A stretch of DNA of 64,000 nucleotides, from contig NZ_JACVPI010000001.1 of the NCBI RefSeq assembly GCF_018881965.1, forward strand, positions 1,742,018 through 1,806,017. The letters are read 5' to 3'. The notes below the pieces were generated by a model. It searched no databases, had not been told where the DNA came from, and saw nothing but the letters and a program-made list of their open reading frames with translations. The position numbers and the translations under genes are program-made. This DNA comes from Polynucleobacter sp. JS-Polo-80-F4 (lineage in GTDB: Bacteria > Pseudomonadota > Gammaproteobacteria > Burkholderiales > Burkholderiaceae). Shown one piece after another: positions 47,850 through 56,880 of the stretch (positions are counted from its first letter, which is position 1; each line of letters opens with the position of its first letter).

Positions 47850-48370
47850 CCAATAATCATTCAGCCTTTTTAAAAGAAATGGGCATTACAGAGTGGGCCT
47901 CACGCGACGCTGTCCAGGCTTCCACGGCTGTTTCGATTGCTAGTAGTGCACAGGCATCCACTACAGCGGGTGAAGCAACCCAGCGAGCTTCATATGGCGC
48001 TTGGTGGTTTTTCGGTAATGAGCCACAGGGCGATGCAAAAATCTTGCTTCAAAACATCATTCGCGTTTTGGGTTTGGCTAAGAATGAATGGTCTTGGAGA
48101 AAATCTACTGAGAATTTAAGCCAGTTATCCAGCCCTGAATCACCAGTGGTGGTAGTTGCTTTTGGTGGACCTACTGCCCAGAAAATTACTGGTGAAAGAG
48201 ATCCATTACCCCAGCTTCGCGAAACAGTACTGGCCTTGAATACGGGCAATGAAGAAGAGATTCCAGTAATTGCTTCATTTGAGCTAAATCAAGTGCTCGT
48301 CAATCCAAAAGAGAAGGCCTTACTCTGGCAGGATTTGTTGCTTGCTAAATCCGTCCTGCAAAATAGCTAA
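47846..48370 (+). CDS. Putative DNA polymerase III psi subunit (HolD-like)
   Basis: A 174-residue protein. The N-terminal FLKEMGITEWASRDA resembles E. coli HolD as I recall it (QLQQLGITQWSLRRP), the flexible segment thought to bind the clamp loader. The C-terminal part (IASFELNQVLVNPKEKALLWQDLL) resembles the HolD end (VASPALTDLRANPTARAALWQQI). In E. coli holD is likewise next to rimI. An alternative is a degenerate uracil-DNA-glycosylase-like protein, because WWFFGNEPQG recalls the GEAPG motif of such enzymes that often follow rimI in betaproteobacteria. It overlaps rimI by four bases. Confidence 0.65.
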   Translation: MTNNHSAFLKEMGITEWASRDAVQASTAVSIASSAQASTTAGEATQRASYGAWWFFGNEPQGDAKILLQNIIRVLGLAKNEWSWRKSTENLSQLSSPESPVVVVAFGGPTAQKITGERDPLPQLRETVLALNTGNEEEIPVIASFELNQVLVNPKEKALLWQDLLLAKSVLQNS

Positions 48371-48401
48371 AGACTAGGTCTTGATTTAGTGGTGACCAAG
48401 C

Positions 48402-49721
48402 TTAGTGCTTGTGTTCACCAATCAAATGCATGGAGTCATATTCTGCTTGGTTTCTAGCGTGACGCTTAATCACTAGCCACATGATGAGACTCACGGCCAC
48501 ACCAAAACCAATAATGACAATTTGAACTGGTATATCTAACCAGATCAGCAGCGAATAGATTAGTAGCATCATCAAAACAGAAATATTTTCATTAAAGTTC
48601 TGAACGGCAATGGAATGGCCTGCAGACATCAGTACGTGACCACGATGTTGTAGCAAGGCATTCATTGGCACTACAAAATAACCAGCCAACCATCCCACTA
48701 AGATTAATAAGAAATAAGCGGGCAATAAATTTAGAGTGACCTGCAATTTTCCGATAGAGAAAATGCTGGTATTCGGGAGCATGTCAGAGTTGTAGACCGC
48801 CATGACGCAGACAACCAGACCCATGGCAATGCCATAGGGTAGAACGTTCAAAGATTTACGAAGTGGAATCCGCCAAGCGGCATAGACTGCGCCACCGGCA
48901 ACGCCAACTGCTGAGATTGCCTGCAGAATTGCGCCTTGCGATAGATTCATGTGCAGAGCTACTTGCGCCCACTTAATCACAATAAATTGAAGGGTGGCGC
49001 CAGCACCCCAAAACAAAGTAGTTACTGCCAAGGAGATCTGACCAAGGCGATCATTCCAAAGCGTCTTAAAGCAAATGGCAAAGTCTTTAACCAACTCTAT
49101 TGGATTGGTTTTTTGAGAAACGTAACGAGCACCGGTATCTGGAATCTTGAGATTAATCAGTGCGGCAACAACGTAAATCATCATGATGATGAGGATGGCC
49201 GATTCTGCTGGAGTATCAATGCCAGTCTCAAATGTCGGCATATCCAATGCCAAAAGACTTTGAGATACGGTGCTGCTGATGAGAACGCCGCCCAAGACTG
49301 TGCCCAGAATGATCGAGCCAACTGTAAGGCCTTCAATCCAACCATTTGCGGCTACTAATTTTTCAGGAGGAAGCAGTTCAGTCAGAATGCCGTACTTTGC
49401 GGGAGAGTAGGCTGCAGCGCCAAGACCAACGATGGCATAAGACATCAATGGATGGCTACCGAATAACATGGCCACGCACCCAACAAACTTAATGGTATTG
49501 GTAATAAACATGACATTGCCCTTGGGCCGGGAGTCTGCAAAGGCCCCCACAAAGGCTGCTAAGAGAACATAGGACAATACAAAGAACAATTTGAGCAAAG
49601 GCGTCATCCAGGCCGGCGCGTGGAGCTGGGCCAAGAGGGCAATAGCTGCAATTAGGAGAGCATTATCAGCAAGCGACGAAAAAAATTGCGCCGCCATAAT
49701 GATGTAAAAGCTACGGTTCAT
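48402..49721 (-). CDS. lplT: Lysophospholipid transporter LplT
   Basis: A 439-residue MFS protein with about twelve membrane segments that would flip lysophospholipids across the inner membrane for re-acylation. The N-terminus MNRSFYIIMAAQFFSSLADNALLIAA is close to that of LplT proteins (seen here in part as AAQFFSSLADNALL). GAFADSRPKGNVM marks the conserved loop between helices 2 and 3, and SPAKYGILTELLPPEKLVAANG is a family hallmark. It is divergent from alr, with starts 50 bases apart. Confidence 0.9.
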   Translation of the reverse strand: MNRSFYIIMAAQFFSSLADNALLIAAIALLAQLHAPAWMTPLLKLFFVLSYVLLAAFVGAFADSRPKGNVMFITNTIKFVGCVAMLFGSHPLMSYAIVGLGAAAYSPAKYGILTELLPPEKLVAANGWIEGLTVGSIILGTVLGGVLISSTVSQSLLALDMPTFETGIDTPAESAILIIMMIYVVAALINLKIPDTGARYVSQKTNPIELVKDFAICFKTLWNDRLGQISLAVTTLFWGAGATLQFIVIKWAQVALHMNLSQGAILQAISAVGVAGGAVYAAWRIPLRKSLNVLPYGIAMGLVVCVMAVYNSDMLPNTSIFSIGKLQVTLNLLPAYFLLILVGWLAGYFVVPMNALLQHRGHVLMSAGHSIAVQNFNENISVLMMLLIYSLLIWLDIPVQIVIIGFGVAVSLIMWLVIKRHARNQAEYDSMHLIGEHKH

Positions 49722-49771
49722 TCGTACAATCTAGTCATTAATACAATTAAAACATGAAAGGAGGGGTAAAT

Positions 49772-50887
49772 ATGGGTGAATCAGCTAATGACCTGATTAA
49801 TAGGCCAATTTTGGCATCTATTCATACAGCTGCCTTTCAGCATAATTTAAACCGAGTTCGAGAATTGGCGCCAGAGTCCAAGATTTGGGCGGTGATCAAA
49901 GCCCGTGCTTACGGCCACTGTTTTGGTGCAGCACTCAAAGGATTGGCCTCCACTGATGGATTTGCCTTGCTGGATATTCAGGAGGCCGCCTGGTTAAGAG
50001 AACACGGCTGGCAAGGGCGTATCCTGCTTTTAGAGGGGTTTTTTCATGAAAATGAGCTAGCCAGGGCGGATGATTTGGCCTGCGACCTAGTGGTTCACTG
50101 TGATGCCCAGGTGGAGTGGCTGGAGCGCTTTAAGAGCAGTAACCATAAACCTTTTAATGTCTTTCTCAAAATGAATACCGGCATGAACCGTCTCGGATTT
50201 AAGCCAGAGGCTTATCGACTTGCCTTTCATCGCTTACATGCTGCTGGCTATCACATGCATCACATGACCCATTTTGCAAATGCTGATCAAGTTGATCGCT
50301 TACCGTCGGTTGGGTCGCAACAGGAATTATTTAACGAGACCATCAATGGTCTAGAGGGCCCTACATCCTTAGCAAACTCAGCTGCCATCTTATGGCATCG
50401 CAATGCCTTGGGTGATTGGGTGCGCCCTGGAATCATGCTGTATGGAGCTTCACCGACCGGGCAGCATGCCGATATAGAGCACGCCAACCTTCGGGCGGTC
50501 ATGCATCTTCATAGTGAAATTATCGATATTCAGGAACTGCAAAAGGGTGATCGCATTGGTTATGGCGGACGCTTTGAAGCGCCTCATGCAATGCGCATCG
50601 GTATTGTTGCTTGTGGGTATGCTGACGGATATCCTCGTCACGCAAAAGATGGCACTCCAGTTTGGGTAAGCTCTGGTGACCATGGTGTTATTTGTCCATT
50701 GGTAGGCAGAGTTTCTATGGATATGTTGGCAATTGATTTGCATAACGCCCCTAACGCAGGGGTTGGTAGTGTTGTGCAGCTCTGGGGCGATAAGGTGCCA
50801 GTTGATGTTGTGGCACAAATGAGCGATACGATTGGTTATGAATTGCTTTGTGCTGTGGCGCCTAGGGTGCCGGTAGAAATCAAATAA
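49772..50887 (+). CDS. alr: Alanine racemase
   Basis: A 371-residue PLP enzyme giving D-alanine for peptidoglycan. I place the start at the ATG at 49772, because AAGGAGGGG at 49758-49766 is a strong ribosome site five bases before it; the ATG at 49754 would lie upstream of that site. The PLP lysine is K43 in VIKARAYGHC, where the usual KANAYGHG asparagine is Arg. The second catalytic residue is Y264 in RIGYGGRF, and the carbamylated-lysine region is KMNTGMNRLGF. Confidence 0.93.
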   Translation: MGESANDLINRPILASIHTAAFQHNLNRVRELAPESKIWAVIKARAYGHCFGAALKGLASTDGFALLDIQEAAWLREHGWQGRILLLEGFFHENELARADDLACDLVVHCDAQVEWLERFKSSNHKPFNVFLKMNTGMNRLGFKPEAYRLAFHRLHAAGYHMHHMTHFANADQVDRLPSVGSQQELFNETINGLEGPTSLANSAAILWHRNALGDWVRPGIMLYGASPTGQHADIEHANLRAVMHLHSEIIDIQELQKGDRIGYGGRFEAPHAMRIGIVACGYADGYPRHAKDGTPVWVSSGDHGVICPLVGRVSMDMLAIDLHNAPNAGVGSVVQLWGDKVPVDVVAQMSDTIGYELLCAVAPRVPVEIK

Positions 50888-50911
50888 AACATCCACACTG
50901 CGTATCGATAC

Positions 50912-50940
50912 AAAAAATCCTCCAGTTCGGAGGATTTTTT
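50912..50940. terminator. Bidirectional terminator between alr and bamD
   Basis: AAAAAATCCTCC (50912-50923) and GGAGGATTTTTT (50929-50940) form a perfect 12-bp stem with a 5-base loop. A-tracts on one arm and T-tracts on the other give a U-tail in either direction, suiting the convergent alr and bamD genes. Confidence 0.9.
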
Positions 50941-50968
50941 ATTGGATTGGATTTGAAGCTAAATCAGA

Positions 50969-51856
50969 TTACTTATTCCAGAACTGCCACCATTTGCGTT
51001 CTTTTTTAACCCGCTCACCAGTAAGCAACATTTCGCTATCAGGGAAGTTCAATTTAAAGACACGCGCAGAATCATTGCTTAATTGAACCATGCCCAGCTT
51101 TTCATAAGACTTGGTCAGAATATAGAGCGCCTCTTCGACAGCAGGTGCACGGTCATAGTCGCGGATTACGAGCTGCGCACGATTGGCTGCTGCCAAGTAG
51201 GCACCACGCTGATAATAAAAGCGTGCAACGATGACATCAGCCTCTGCAAGGGAGTTCACGATATAGCGCATACGATCTAAAGCATCAGGAGCGTATTTAC
51301 TATTTGGGAAGCGCTCTACAACTACCTTGAAGGATTCAAAAGCTTCTTTAGCAGCTTTAGGGTCACGTTCACTCAAATCTTGGCCGGTAAATTTACCCAA
51401 CCAACCCAAGTCATCATTAAAAGTAATGAGGCCTTTTAAGTAGTAGGCGTAATCTAAGCTTGGACTTCCTTGGTGCAATTTAATAAAGCGATCAATGGCA
51501 ACGAGAGCTTGAGTTTGTTCTTGGGCTTTCCAATAACAATAGGCAGCATTGATTTGAGCTTGTTGCGAGTAAGGGCTAAACGGAAAGCGCGCCTCTAACT
51601 TCTCAAAGTATTTGCCGCATTTAGCAAAATCAGCATCATTGAGTTTGTCAGTCGCCTCTGAGTAGAGTTTTGCCTCAGACCAAATATCGGTGTCATCTTT
51701 GCTGCCGTCACTACCTGCGCATCCACTTAAAAGCATTAATGCAAAGATCAGTGCAAAAAGTAGGGCGAACGGAGCGCTATAAAAGCGGCTGCTCTTTTTT
51801 TGTGGGGAAGAATTCCCAGCAAGCCTTAAACTGGCGTCTGATATTACGTCGGACAT
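50969..51856 (-). CDS. bamD: Outer-membrane assembly lipoprotein BamD
   Basis: A lipoprotein of about 295 residues of the BAM complex, which inserts beta-barrel proteins into the outer membrane. The lipobox is LLSGC, with the acylated cysteine at residue 46 if the ATG at 51854-51856 is used; that ATG avoids overlap with rluD, while an ATG at 51883 would overlap the divergent rluD start. The n-region is unusually long for a lipoprotein. TPR-type repeats include YFEKLEARFPFSPYSQQAQ and VVERFPNSKYAPDALDRM, typical of BamD. Confidence 0.93.
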   Translation of the reverse strand: MSDVISDASLRLAGNSSPQKKSSRFYSAPFALLFALIFALMLLSGCAGSDGSKDDTDIWSEAKLYSEATDKLNDADFAKCGKYFEKLEARFPFSPYSQQAQINAAYCYWKAQEQTQALVAIDRFIKLHQGSPSLDYAYYLKGLITFNDDLGWLGKFTGQDLSERDPKAAKEAFESFKVVVERFPNSKYAPDALDRMRYIVNSLAEADVIVARFYYQRGAYLAAANRAQLVIRDYDRAPAVEEALYILTKSYEKLGMVQLSNDSARVFKLNFPDSEMLLTGERVKKERKWWQFWNK

Positions 51857-51876
51857 AACTGAAAGGCTCTCTAAGC

Positions 51877-52917
51877 GTGGCATTGCCGCAAACTCCTGAA
51901 TCGAATCCCATTGATTATATCGATGATGAGGATTTCATCTCTTTGGATATCCCTTTGGAGATGGCTGGCGAGCGCTTGGACAAGGTGCTGGCAGGGTCTT
52001 TGCCTGATTATTCACGCAATCGCCTGAAGGCTTGGGTTGAGGCGGGGGCGGTTATGGTCGATGGAAAAGTAACGAAAGCCCGTTATTTGCTGCATGGCGG
52101 CGAGAGTATCAAGGTATTTCCGCAAGAAATGCCCGAACAATTTGCCTTTAGTCCTGAGGATATCCCCCTAGATGTGGTTTATGAGGATGATGACATCATC
52201 GTCATCAATAAGCCGCCTGGCTTAGTGGTTCACCCTGCTGCTGGCAATTGGTCGGGAACCCTATTAAATGGACTCTTATTTCGCTATCCCGAGCTCAAAC
52301 TACTTCCCAGGGCTGGAATTGTTCATAGGCTAGATAAAGATACGTCCGGATTAATGGTTGTGGCAAGAACATCTCAGGCTCAGACCTCTTTGGTTCGCCA
52401 GCTTCAAGAACGAACGGTAGGGCGTCGTTACCTTGCATGGGTATGGGGCGATGCCCCAAGTCAGGGCAAAGTGATTGCATCAGTCGGGCGAGATCAACGA
52501 GATCGTCTGAAGATGGCAGCTGGTAGCCCCCAAGGAAAACCTGCCGCCACCTTGTTCCGTCGTCTAGGCAAAGGTTTGGTTGGGGAAGCGGCCGTTGCCC
52601 TTTTGGAATGTCGCCTGGAGACAGGGCGCACCCATCAAATCCGCGTTCATTTAGAGTCACTTGGCTTTCCCTTGGTTGGCGATCCGGTTTATCGCAAAAA
52701 AGCACCGGGTGCCGCCAAAAATCTTTCTTTTAACCGCCAAGCCTTACATGCTTTTGCTCTGAGTCTTCAGCATCCAGTGAAACAGGAGTTGATGACTTGG
52801 TTCCGTTTACCTCCACAAGACTTATTGGATTTATTGCCGCAGCTTGGCATGGATGAATCCATTCTTCCTAAAGAAGCGGTGGTACTAGCTTCAATTGAAA
52901 ACGAATTGCGTGCATGA
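51877..52917 (+). CDS. rluD: 23S rRNA pseudouridine synthase RluD
   Basis: A 346-residue enzyme that makes pseudouridines 1911, 1915 and 1917 in helix 69 of 23S rRNA. It starts with GTG at 51877. An N-terminal S4 domain (ERLDKVLAGSLPDYSRNRLKAWVE) is followed by the catalytic domain with HRLDKDTSGLMVVA, whose Asp is the nucleophile, and RTHQIRVHLESLGFPLVGD. It is divergent from bamD, as in E. coli where bamD (yfiO) is next to rluD, and overlaps pgeF by four bases. Confidence 0.95.
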   Translation: MALPQTPESNPIDYIDDEDFISLDIPLEMAGERLDKVLAGSLPDYSRNRLKAWVEAGAVMVDGKVTKARYLLHGGESIKVFPQEMPEQFAFSPEDIPLDVVYEDDDIIVINKPPGLVVHPAAGNWSGTLLNGLLFRYPELKLLPRAGIVHRLDKDTSGLMVVARTSQAQTSLVRQLQERTVGRRYLAWVWGDAPSQGKVIASVGRDQRDRLKMAAGSPQGKPAATLFRRLGKGLVGEAAVALLECRLETGRTHQIRVHLESLGFPLVGDPVYRKKAPGAAKNLSFNRQALHAFALSLQHPVKQELMTWFRLPPQDLLDLLPQLGMDESILPKEAVVLASIENELRA

Positions 52918-53675
52918 GTTTTATTACCCCTCAATGGCCGGCACCAAGATCCGTTCATGGGTTGGTAAGCACGCGTTCGGGAGGCGTCAGTAGGGCCCCC
53001 TTTGATTCTCTCAATCTAGGGGATCATGTTGGTGATGAAGACAAAGATGTTTCGCAGAACAGAGCCATCTTTTCTAAAGCGCTGCCATCAGAGCCCATTT
53101 GGCTGAAACAAATCCATGGCACTGTAGTTAGCACCCCGCAAAACCGACTCACAAATCCAAATGACTATATTGAGGCAGATGCTTCGGTGACCAATGTTCC
53201 AGGAGAGGTATTGGCCATCATGACGGCCGACTGTTTGCCAGTGCTATTCGCCAATACCGGTGGTACTGCAGTTGGCGCTGCTCATGCTGGATGGAGAGGG
53301 CTTTGCGCTGGTGTTTTAGAAAATACGATTGCAGAAATGCTGCAAATTTCTGAGGATAAAGATCCGAGTCACTTGATTGCTTGGTTTGGTCCGGCAATTG
53401 GCCCTGATTCATTTGAGGTTGGGGAGGATGTAGTCATCGCTTTTAAGGATTCTGGCTTACCTATTCCTTTGAATGCATTTAAGACTATGCCCCATAAGCC
53501 TGGAAAGTTTCTTGCGGATATCTACCAGTTGGCCAGAGCGCGTTTAAAGGCCTCCGGTTTGCAGATGATTTTTGGTGGTCAATATTGCACCGTCAAAGAC
53601 CAAGATCAGTTTTTTTCTTATCGCCGCGATGGTGAAACCGGAAGATTTGCATCAGCCATCTGGATTGAAAAATAG
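52914..53675 (+). CDS. pgeF: Peptidoglycan editing factor PgeF
   Basis: A 253-residue member of the YfiH/multicopper polyphenol oxidase (laccase-like) family. E. coli YfiH/PgeF removes peptidoglycan precursors carrying wrong amino acids in the second position. The metal-binding residues are visible in KQIHGTVV, TADCLPVLFA and GAAHAGWRGLCAGV. The rluD-pgeF order is the same as in E. coli (rluD-yfiH), and the ATGA overlap indicates translational coupling. Confidence 0.92.
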   Translation: MSFITPQWPAPRSVHGLVSTRSGGVSRAPFDSLNLGDHVGDEDKDVSQNRAIFSKALPSEPIWLKQIHGTVVSTPQNRLTNPNDYIEADASVTNVPGEVLAIMTADCLPVLFANTGGTAVGAAHAGWRGLCAGVLENTIAEMLQISEDKDPSHLIAWFGPAIGPDSFEVGEDVVIAFKDSGLPIPLNAFKTMPHKPGKFLADIYQLARARLKASGLQMIFGGQYCTVKDQDQFFSYRRDGETGRFASAIWIEK

Positions 53676-53790
53676 ATTTGTTAAGAAATATACGGGTTAG
53701 TACTAGCTTATCCTTTGGGCTAGGGTATTTGCGTATAACTCTATAGTGCTTAAGGGCGGAGAATGTCCTTAACCAATTGAAGAGACTAAT

Positions 53791-55425
53791 ATGTTTGCAG
53801 GCATGAATACCGGTGCAACGCCATCTTTGGCAGCGCACCATATGGCACTAATTCCGCCAGAGCGTTTATCTGAAATTCAAAAAGAATATTTCACAGAATT
53901 AGCGCATATTGCCACCAATCCTGAAGCGATTGAGGTTAAAGACCGACGTTTCGCAGGCCAAGCATGGCACTCTTCCTGGAGCAAAGTCATTGCCGCCACC
54001 TATCTACTCAATTCCAAGCATTTAATGGAATTGGCAAAAGCAGTTGAGACGGATGAAAAGTCAAAGCAAAAGATTTTATTTACAACCGAGCAGATGATTG
54101 ATGCGCTTTCGCCATCAAACTTTATTGCCACCAATCCAGAAGTACTAGAAAGCATTATTAGCTCCCAAGGGCAATCCATTCAAAAGGGGATTGTGAATTT
54201 GTTGGGGGACATGAAAAAAGGCAAGGTCTCGCAAACAGATGAGTCCGCCTTTGAGGTCGGTAAAAATATTGCCACTACTGAAGGTCATGTCGTATTTCGT
54301 AACGAATTGTTTGAATTAATTCAATACACACCACTAACTGAGCAAGTGTTTGAGCGCCCCTATTTGATGGTGCCACCTTGCATCAATAAATATTACATTC
54401 TGGATTTACAGCCCGACAACTCAGTAGTGCGCCACATGGTAAGCCAGGGTCATACTGTGTTTTTAGTTTCCTGGAAAAACCCAGATACTTCTATGGCTCA
54501 AGTGAGTTGGGATGATTATGTAGGCAAGGGCGTAATCAAAGCGATTGATGTCGTTAAAGAGATCGGGGATACCAAGCAAATCAATATCTTGGGATTCTGC
54601 GTTGGCGGTACCTTAACCAGTTCAGCGTTGGCGGTACTGGCAGCAAGAGATGAACATCCTGCCGCAAGCTTGACGCTGTTGACGACACTGTTGGACTTTA
54701 CTGATACCGGTATTTTGGACGTGTTTATCGACGAAGGTATGGTCGAGATGCGCGAGAGCTCTATTGGCGGCAAGGGTGGCAAGTACGGCATGATGTCGGG
54801 CTTGGATTTAGGGAATACCTTTTCATTCCTTCGTCCCAATGACTTAGTCTGGAACTACGTTGTGGAGAACTACCTTAAAGGTAATTCACCACCTCCATTT
54901 GATTTGTTGTATTGGAATGGTGATTCCACCAATCTGCCTGGAGCAATGTACTGCTGGTATCTGCGTCACACCTATCTGCAAAATGATTTAGTCAAGCCTG
55001 GCAAAGTCAAAATTTGTGGCGAGAAGATTGATCTCGGGAAAATTAAATGCCCCACCTATTTATATGCTTCCCAGGAGGACCATATCGTTCCTTGGAAGTC
55101 TGCCTACGAATCCACTCATCTTCTCAAAGGAAAAAATCGCTTTGTTCTGGGGGCATCTGGTCATATTGCAGGTGTTATTAATCCACCCGCTAAAAATAAG
55201 CGCTATTACTTTGAAAACAACAAGATTGCACCAACAGCTCAAGAGTGGCTAGATGATGCAAAACAAATTCAAGGTAGCTGGTGGCCTGACTACACCAAGT
55301 GGCTAGAGCAATTTGGTGGTGAGAAGAGGCAGGCAAGCGCTACCTTTGGTAATGCTAAGTACAAAAAAATGGAAGCCGCACCTGGTGTCTACGTAAAAGA
55401 AAAAGCAACGCCGGAAATTAAATAA
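53791..55425 (+). CDS. phaC: Class I poly(3-hydroxyalkanoate) synthase
   Basis: A 544-residue PHA synthase that polymerises 3-hydroxybutyryl-CoA at the granule surface. The lipase-like box is GFCVGG with the nucleophile C270, the acid is D430 (EDHIVPW) and the base H458 (SGHIAGVINPP). The spacing of 160 and 28 residues is nearly that recalled for Cupriavidus PhaC (C319, D480, H508). The shorter length comes from the variable N-terminus. The upstream gap 53676-53790 contains an inverted repeat TTAAGG/CCTTAA at 53750-53772. phaB follows 32 bases later. Confidence 0.95.
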   Translation: MFAGMNTGATPSLAAHHMALIPPERLSEIQKEYFTELAHIATNPEAIEVKDRRFAGQAWHSSWSKVIAATYLLNSKHLMELAKAVETDEKSKQKILFTTEQMIDALSPSNFIATNPEVLESIISSQGQSIQKGIVNLLGDMKKGKVSQTDESAFEVGKNIATTEGHVVFRNELFELIQYTPLTEQVFERPYLMVPPCINKYYILDLQPDNSVVRHMVSQGHTVFLVSWKNPDTSMAQVSWDDYVGKGVIKAIDVVKEIGDTKQINILGFCVGGTLTSSALAVLAARDEHPAASLTLLTTLLDFTDTGILDVFIDEGMVEMRESSIGGKGGKYGMMSGLDLGNTFSFLRPNDLVWNYVVENYLKGNSPPPFDLLYWNGDSTNLPGAMYCWYLRHTYLQNDLVKPGKVKICGEKIDLGKIKCPTYLYASQEDHIVPWKSAYESTHLLKGKNRFVLGASGHIAGVINPPAKNKRYYFENNKIAPTAQEWLDDAKQIQGSWWPDYTKWLEQFGGEKRQASATFGNAKYKKMEAAPGVYVKEKATPEIK

Positions 55426-55457
55426 CAATTAACGAAGGTTTTTAAAAGGGGAATTCA

Positions 55458-56198
55458 ATGTCTCAAAAAGTCGCATATGTAACTGGTGGTATGGGTGGTA
55501 TTGGTACCGCTATTTGTCAACGTCTTGCTAAGGACGGTTTTAAGGTGATCGCTGGTTGCGGCCCGAATTCACCACGAAAAGATCGCTGGATCGGCGAGCA
55601 AAAAGCACTCGGCTATGACTTTATTGCTTCTGAGGGTAATGTTTCAGATTGGGATAGCACTGTGGCCGCCTTTGAAAAGGTGAAGGCAGAGGTAGGGCGT
55701 GTTGATGTTTTGGTAAACAATGCAGGTATTACCCGTGACAGCGTTTTCCGCAAAATGACGCCAGATGCCTGGAAGGCTGTGATTGATACCAACCTGAACT
55801 CCTTATTTAACGTTACCAAACAAGTAATTGATGGCATGGTTGAAAACAACTGGGGTCGAATCATCAATATCTCTTCTGTAAATGGTCAAAAGGGTCAGTT
55901 TGGCCAAGCTAACTATTCCACCGCTAAGGCAGGCTTACACGGGTTTACGATGGCTCTAGCCCAAGAAGTTGCCACCAAGGGCGTCACGGTAAATACGGTG
56001 TCTCCAGGCTATATCGGTACTGATATGGTTAAAGCGATCCGAGAGGATGTCCTGGAGAAGATTGTTTCTGGTATTCCAGTTAAACGCTTAGGTACCCCTG
56101 AAGAGATTGCTTCAATCTGCTGCTGGATTGCATCCGATGATGGTGGTTATGCCACTGGTGCAGACTTCTCATTAAACGGTGGTATTCACACTGGTTAA
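55458..56198 (+). CDS. phaB: Acetoacetyl-CoA reductase
   Basis: A 246-residue short-chain dehydrogenase that reduces acetoacetyl-CoA to (R)-3-hydroxybutyryl-CoA with NADPH. The cofactor loop is TGGMGGIG at residues 9-16. The NNAG motif is at 87-90. The catalytic triad is S140, Y153 and K157 (ISSVNG, YSTAK). It lies between phaC and phaR, in line with PHB synthesis rather than fatty-acid synthesis (FabG). Confidence 0.95.
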   Translation: MSQKVAYVTGGMGGIGTAICQRLAKDGFKVIAGCGPNSPRKDRWIGEQKALGYDFIASEGNVSDWDSTVAAFEKVKAEVGRVDVLVNNAGITRDSVFRKMTPDAWKAVIDTNLNSLFNVTKQVIDGMVENNWGRIINISSVNGQKGQFGQANYSTAKAGLHGFTMALAQEVATKGVTVNTVSPGYIGTDMVKAIREDVLEKIVSGIPVKRLGTPEEIASICCWIASDDGGYATGADFSLNGGIHTG

Positions 56199-56317
56199 TA
56201 TTGCGCTGCAGCATTTATTGCAGTTCTTGTATCACGCAACTCGGCGTATTTACCTTTTGGTCAACTTAAGGCTAAACTACGCTGATGTTGCGATGCAGTA
56301 AAGAGTAAGGAAAATAA

Positions 56318-56878
56318 ATGGTTACCCGCGCTAAACGAGCTGGCGAAGATCGGCTCATTAAGAAGTACCCTAATCGTCGTCTATACGATACGCAGACAAG
56401 TACGTATGTCACTTTGTCAGATATCAAGAACTTGGTCATGGCCAGCGAAGTCTTTAAGGTTGTTGATGCTAAAACCGAAGAAGATTTAACGCGCAATATC
56501 TTGCTGCAAATTATTCTTGAAGAAGAGGCTGGTGGCGCTCCAGTGTTCTCTACACAAATGCTCTCGCAAATCATTCGCTTCTATGGCAACTCCATGCAAG
56601 GTTTGATGGGCAACTATCTTGAGAAGACCATGCAGTCTTTTGTGGACATCCACAACAAGCTTGGTGATCAAACCAAAGGGTTGGGTGCGGGCAGCACTCC
56701 AGAAGCCTGGTCTCAGATGATGAATCTGCAAAATCCCCTCATGCAAGGTTTGATGGGTAATTACATGGAACAGAGCAAAGATCTTTTCATTAAAATGCAA
56801 GAGCAAGTACAAGGCTCGCAAAATATCTTTGGGAACTTTCCATTTTCACCACAGCCCAATAAAACTGAAAAAGAATAG
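56318..56878 (+). CDS. phaR: Polyhydroxyalkanoate synthesis repressor PhaR
   Basis: A 186-residue regulator that senses PHB granules and represses phasin and often its own gene. The N-terminal PHB/PHA accumulation regulator DNA-binding domain is plain ([20 protein letters not shown] at about residues 14-33), followed by the accumulation domain and a Gln/Met-rich C-terminal region with two copies of [18 protein letters not shown]. No phasin gene is seen in the window. The upstream 119 bases carry TGCAG repeats that might be its own site. Confidence 0.93.
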   Translation: MVTRAKRAGEDRLIKKYPNRRLYDTQTSTYVTLSDIKNLVMASEVFKVVDAKTEEDLTRNILLQIILEEEAGGAPVFSTQMLSQIIRFYGNSMQGLMGNYLEKTMQSFVDIHNKLGDQTKGLGAGSTPEAWSQMMNLQNPLMQGLMGNYMEQSKDLFIKMQEQVQGSQNIFGNFPFSPQPNKTEKE

Positions 56879-56880
56879 TT

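Noticed and set aside
48390..48418. An imperfect hairpin (GGTGA/TCACC with CAAGC/GCTTG) between holD-like and lplT genes
   Set aside because: It has no T-run on either side and several mismatches, so it is not reported as a terminator.
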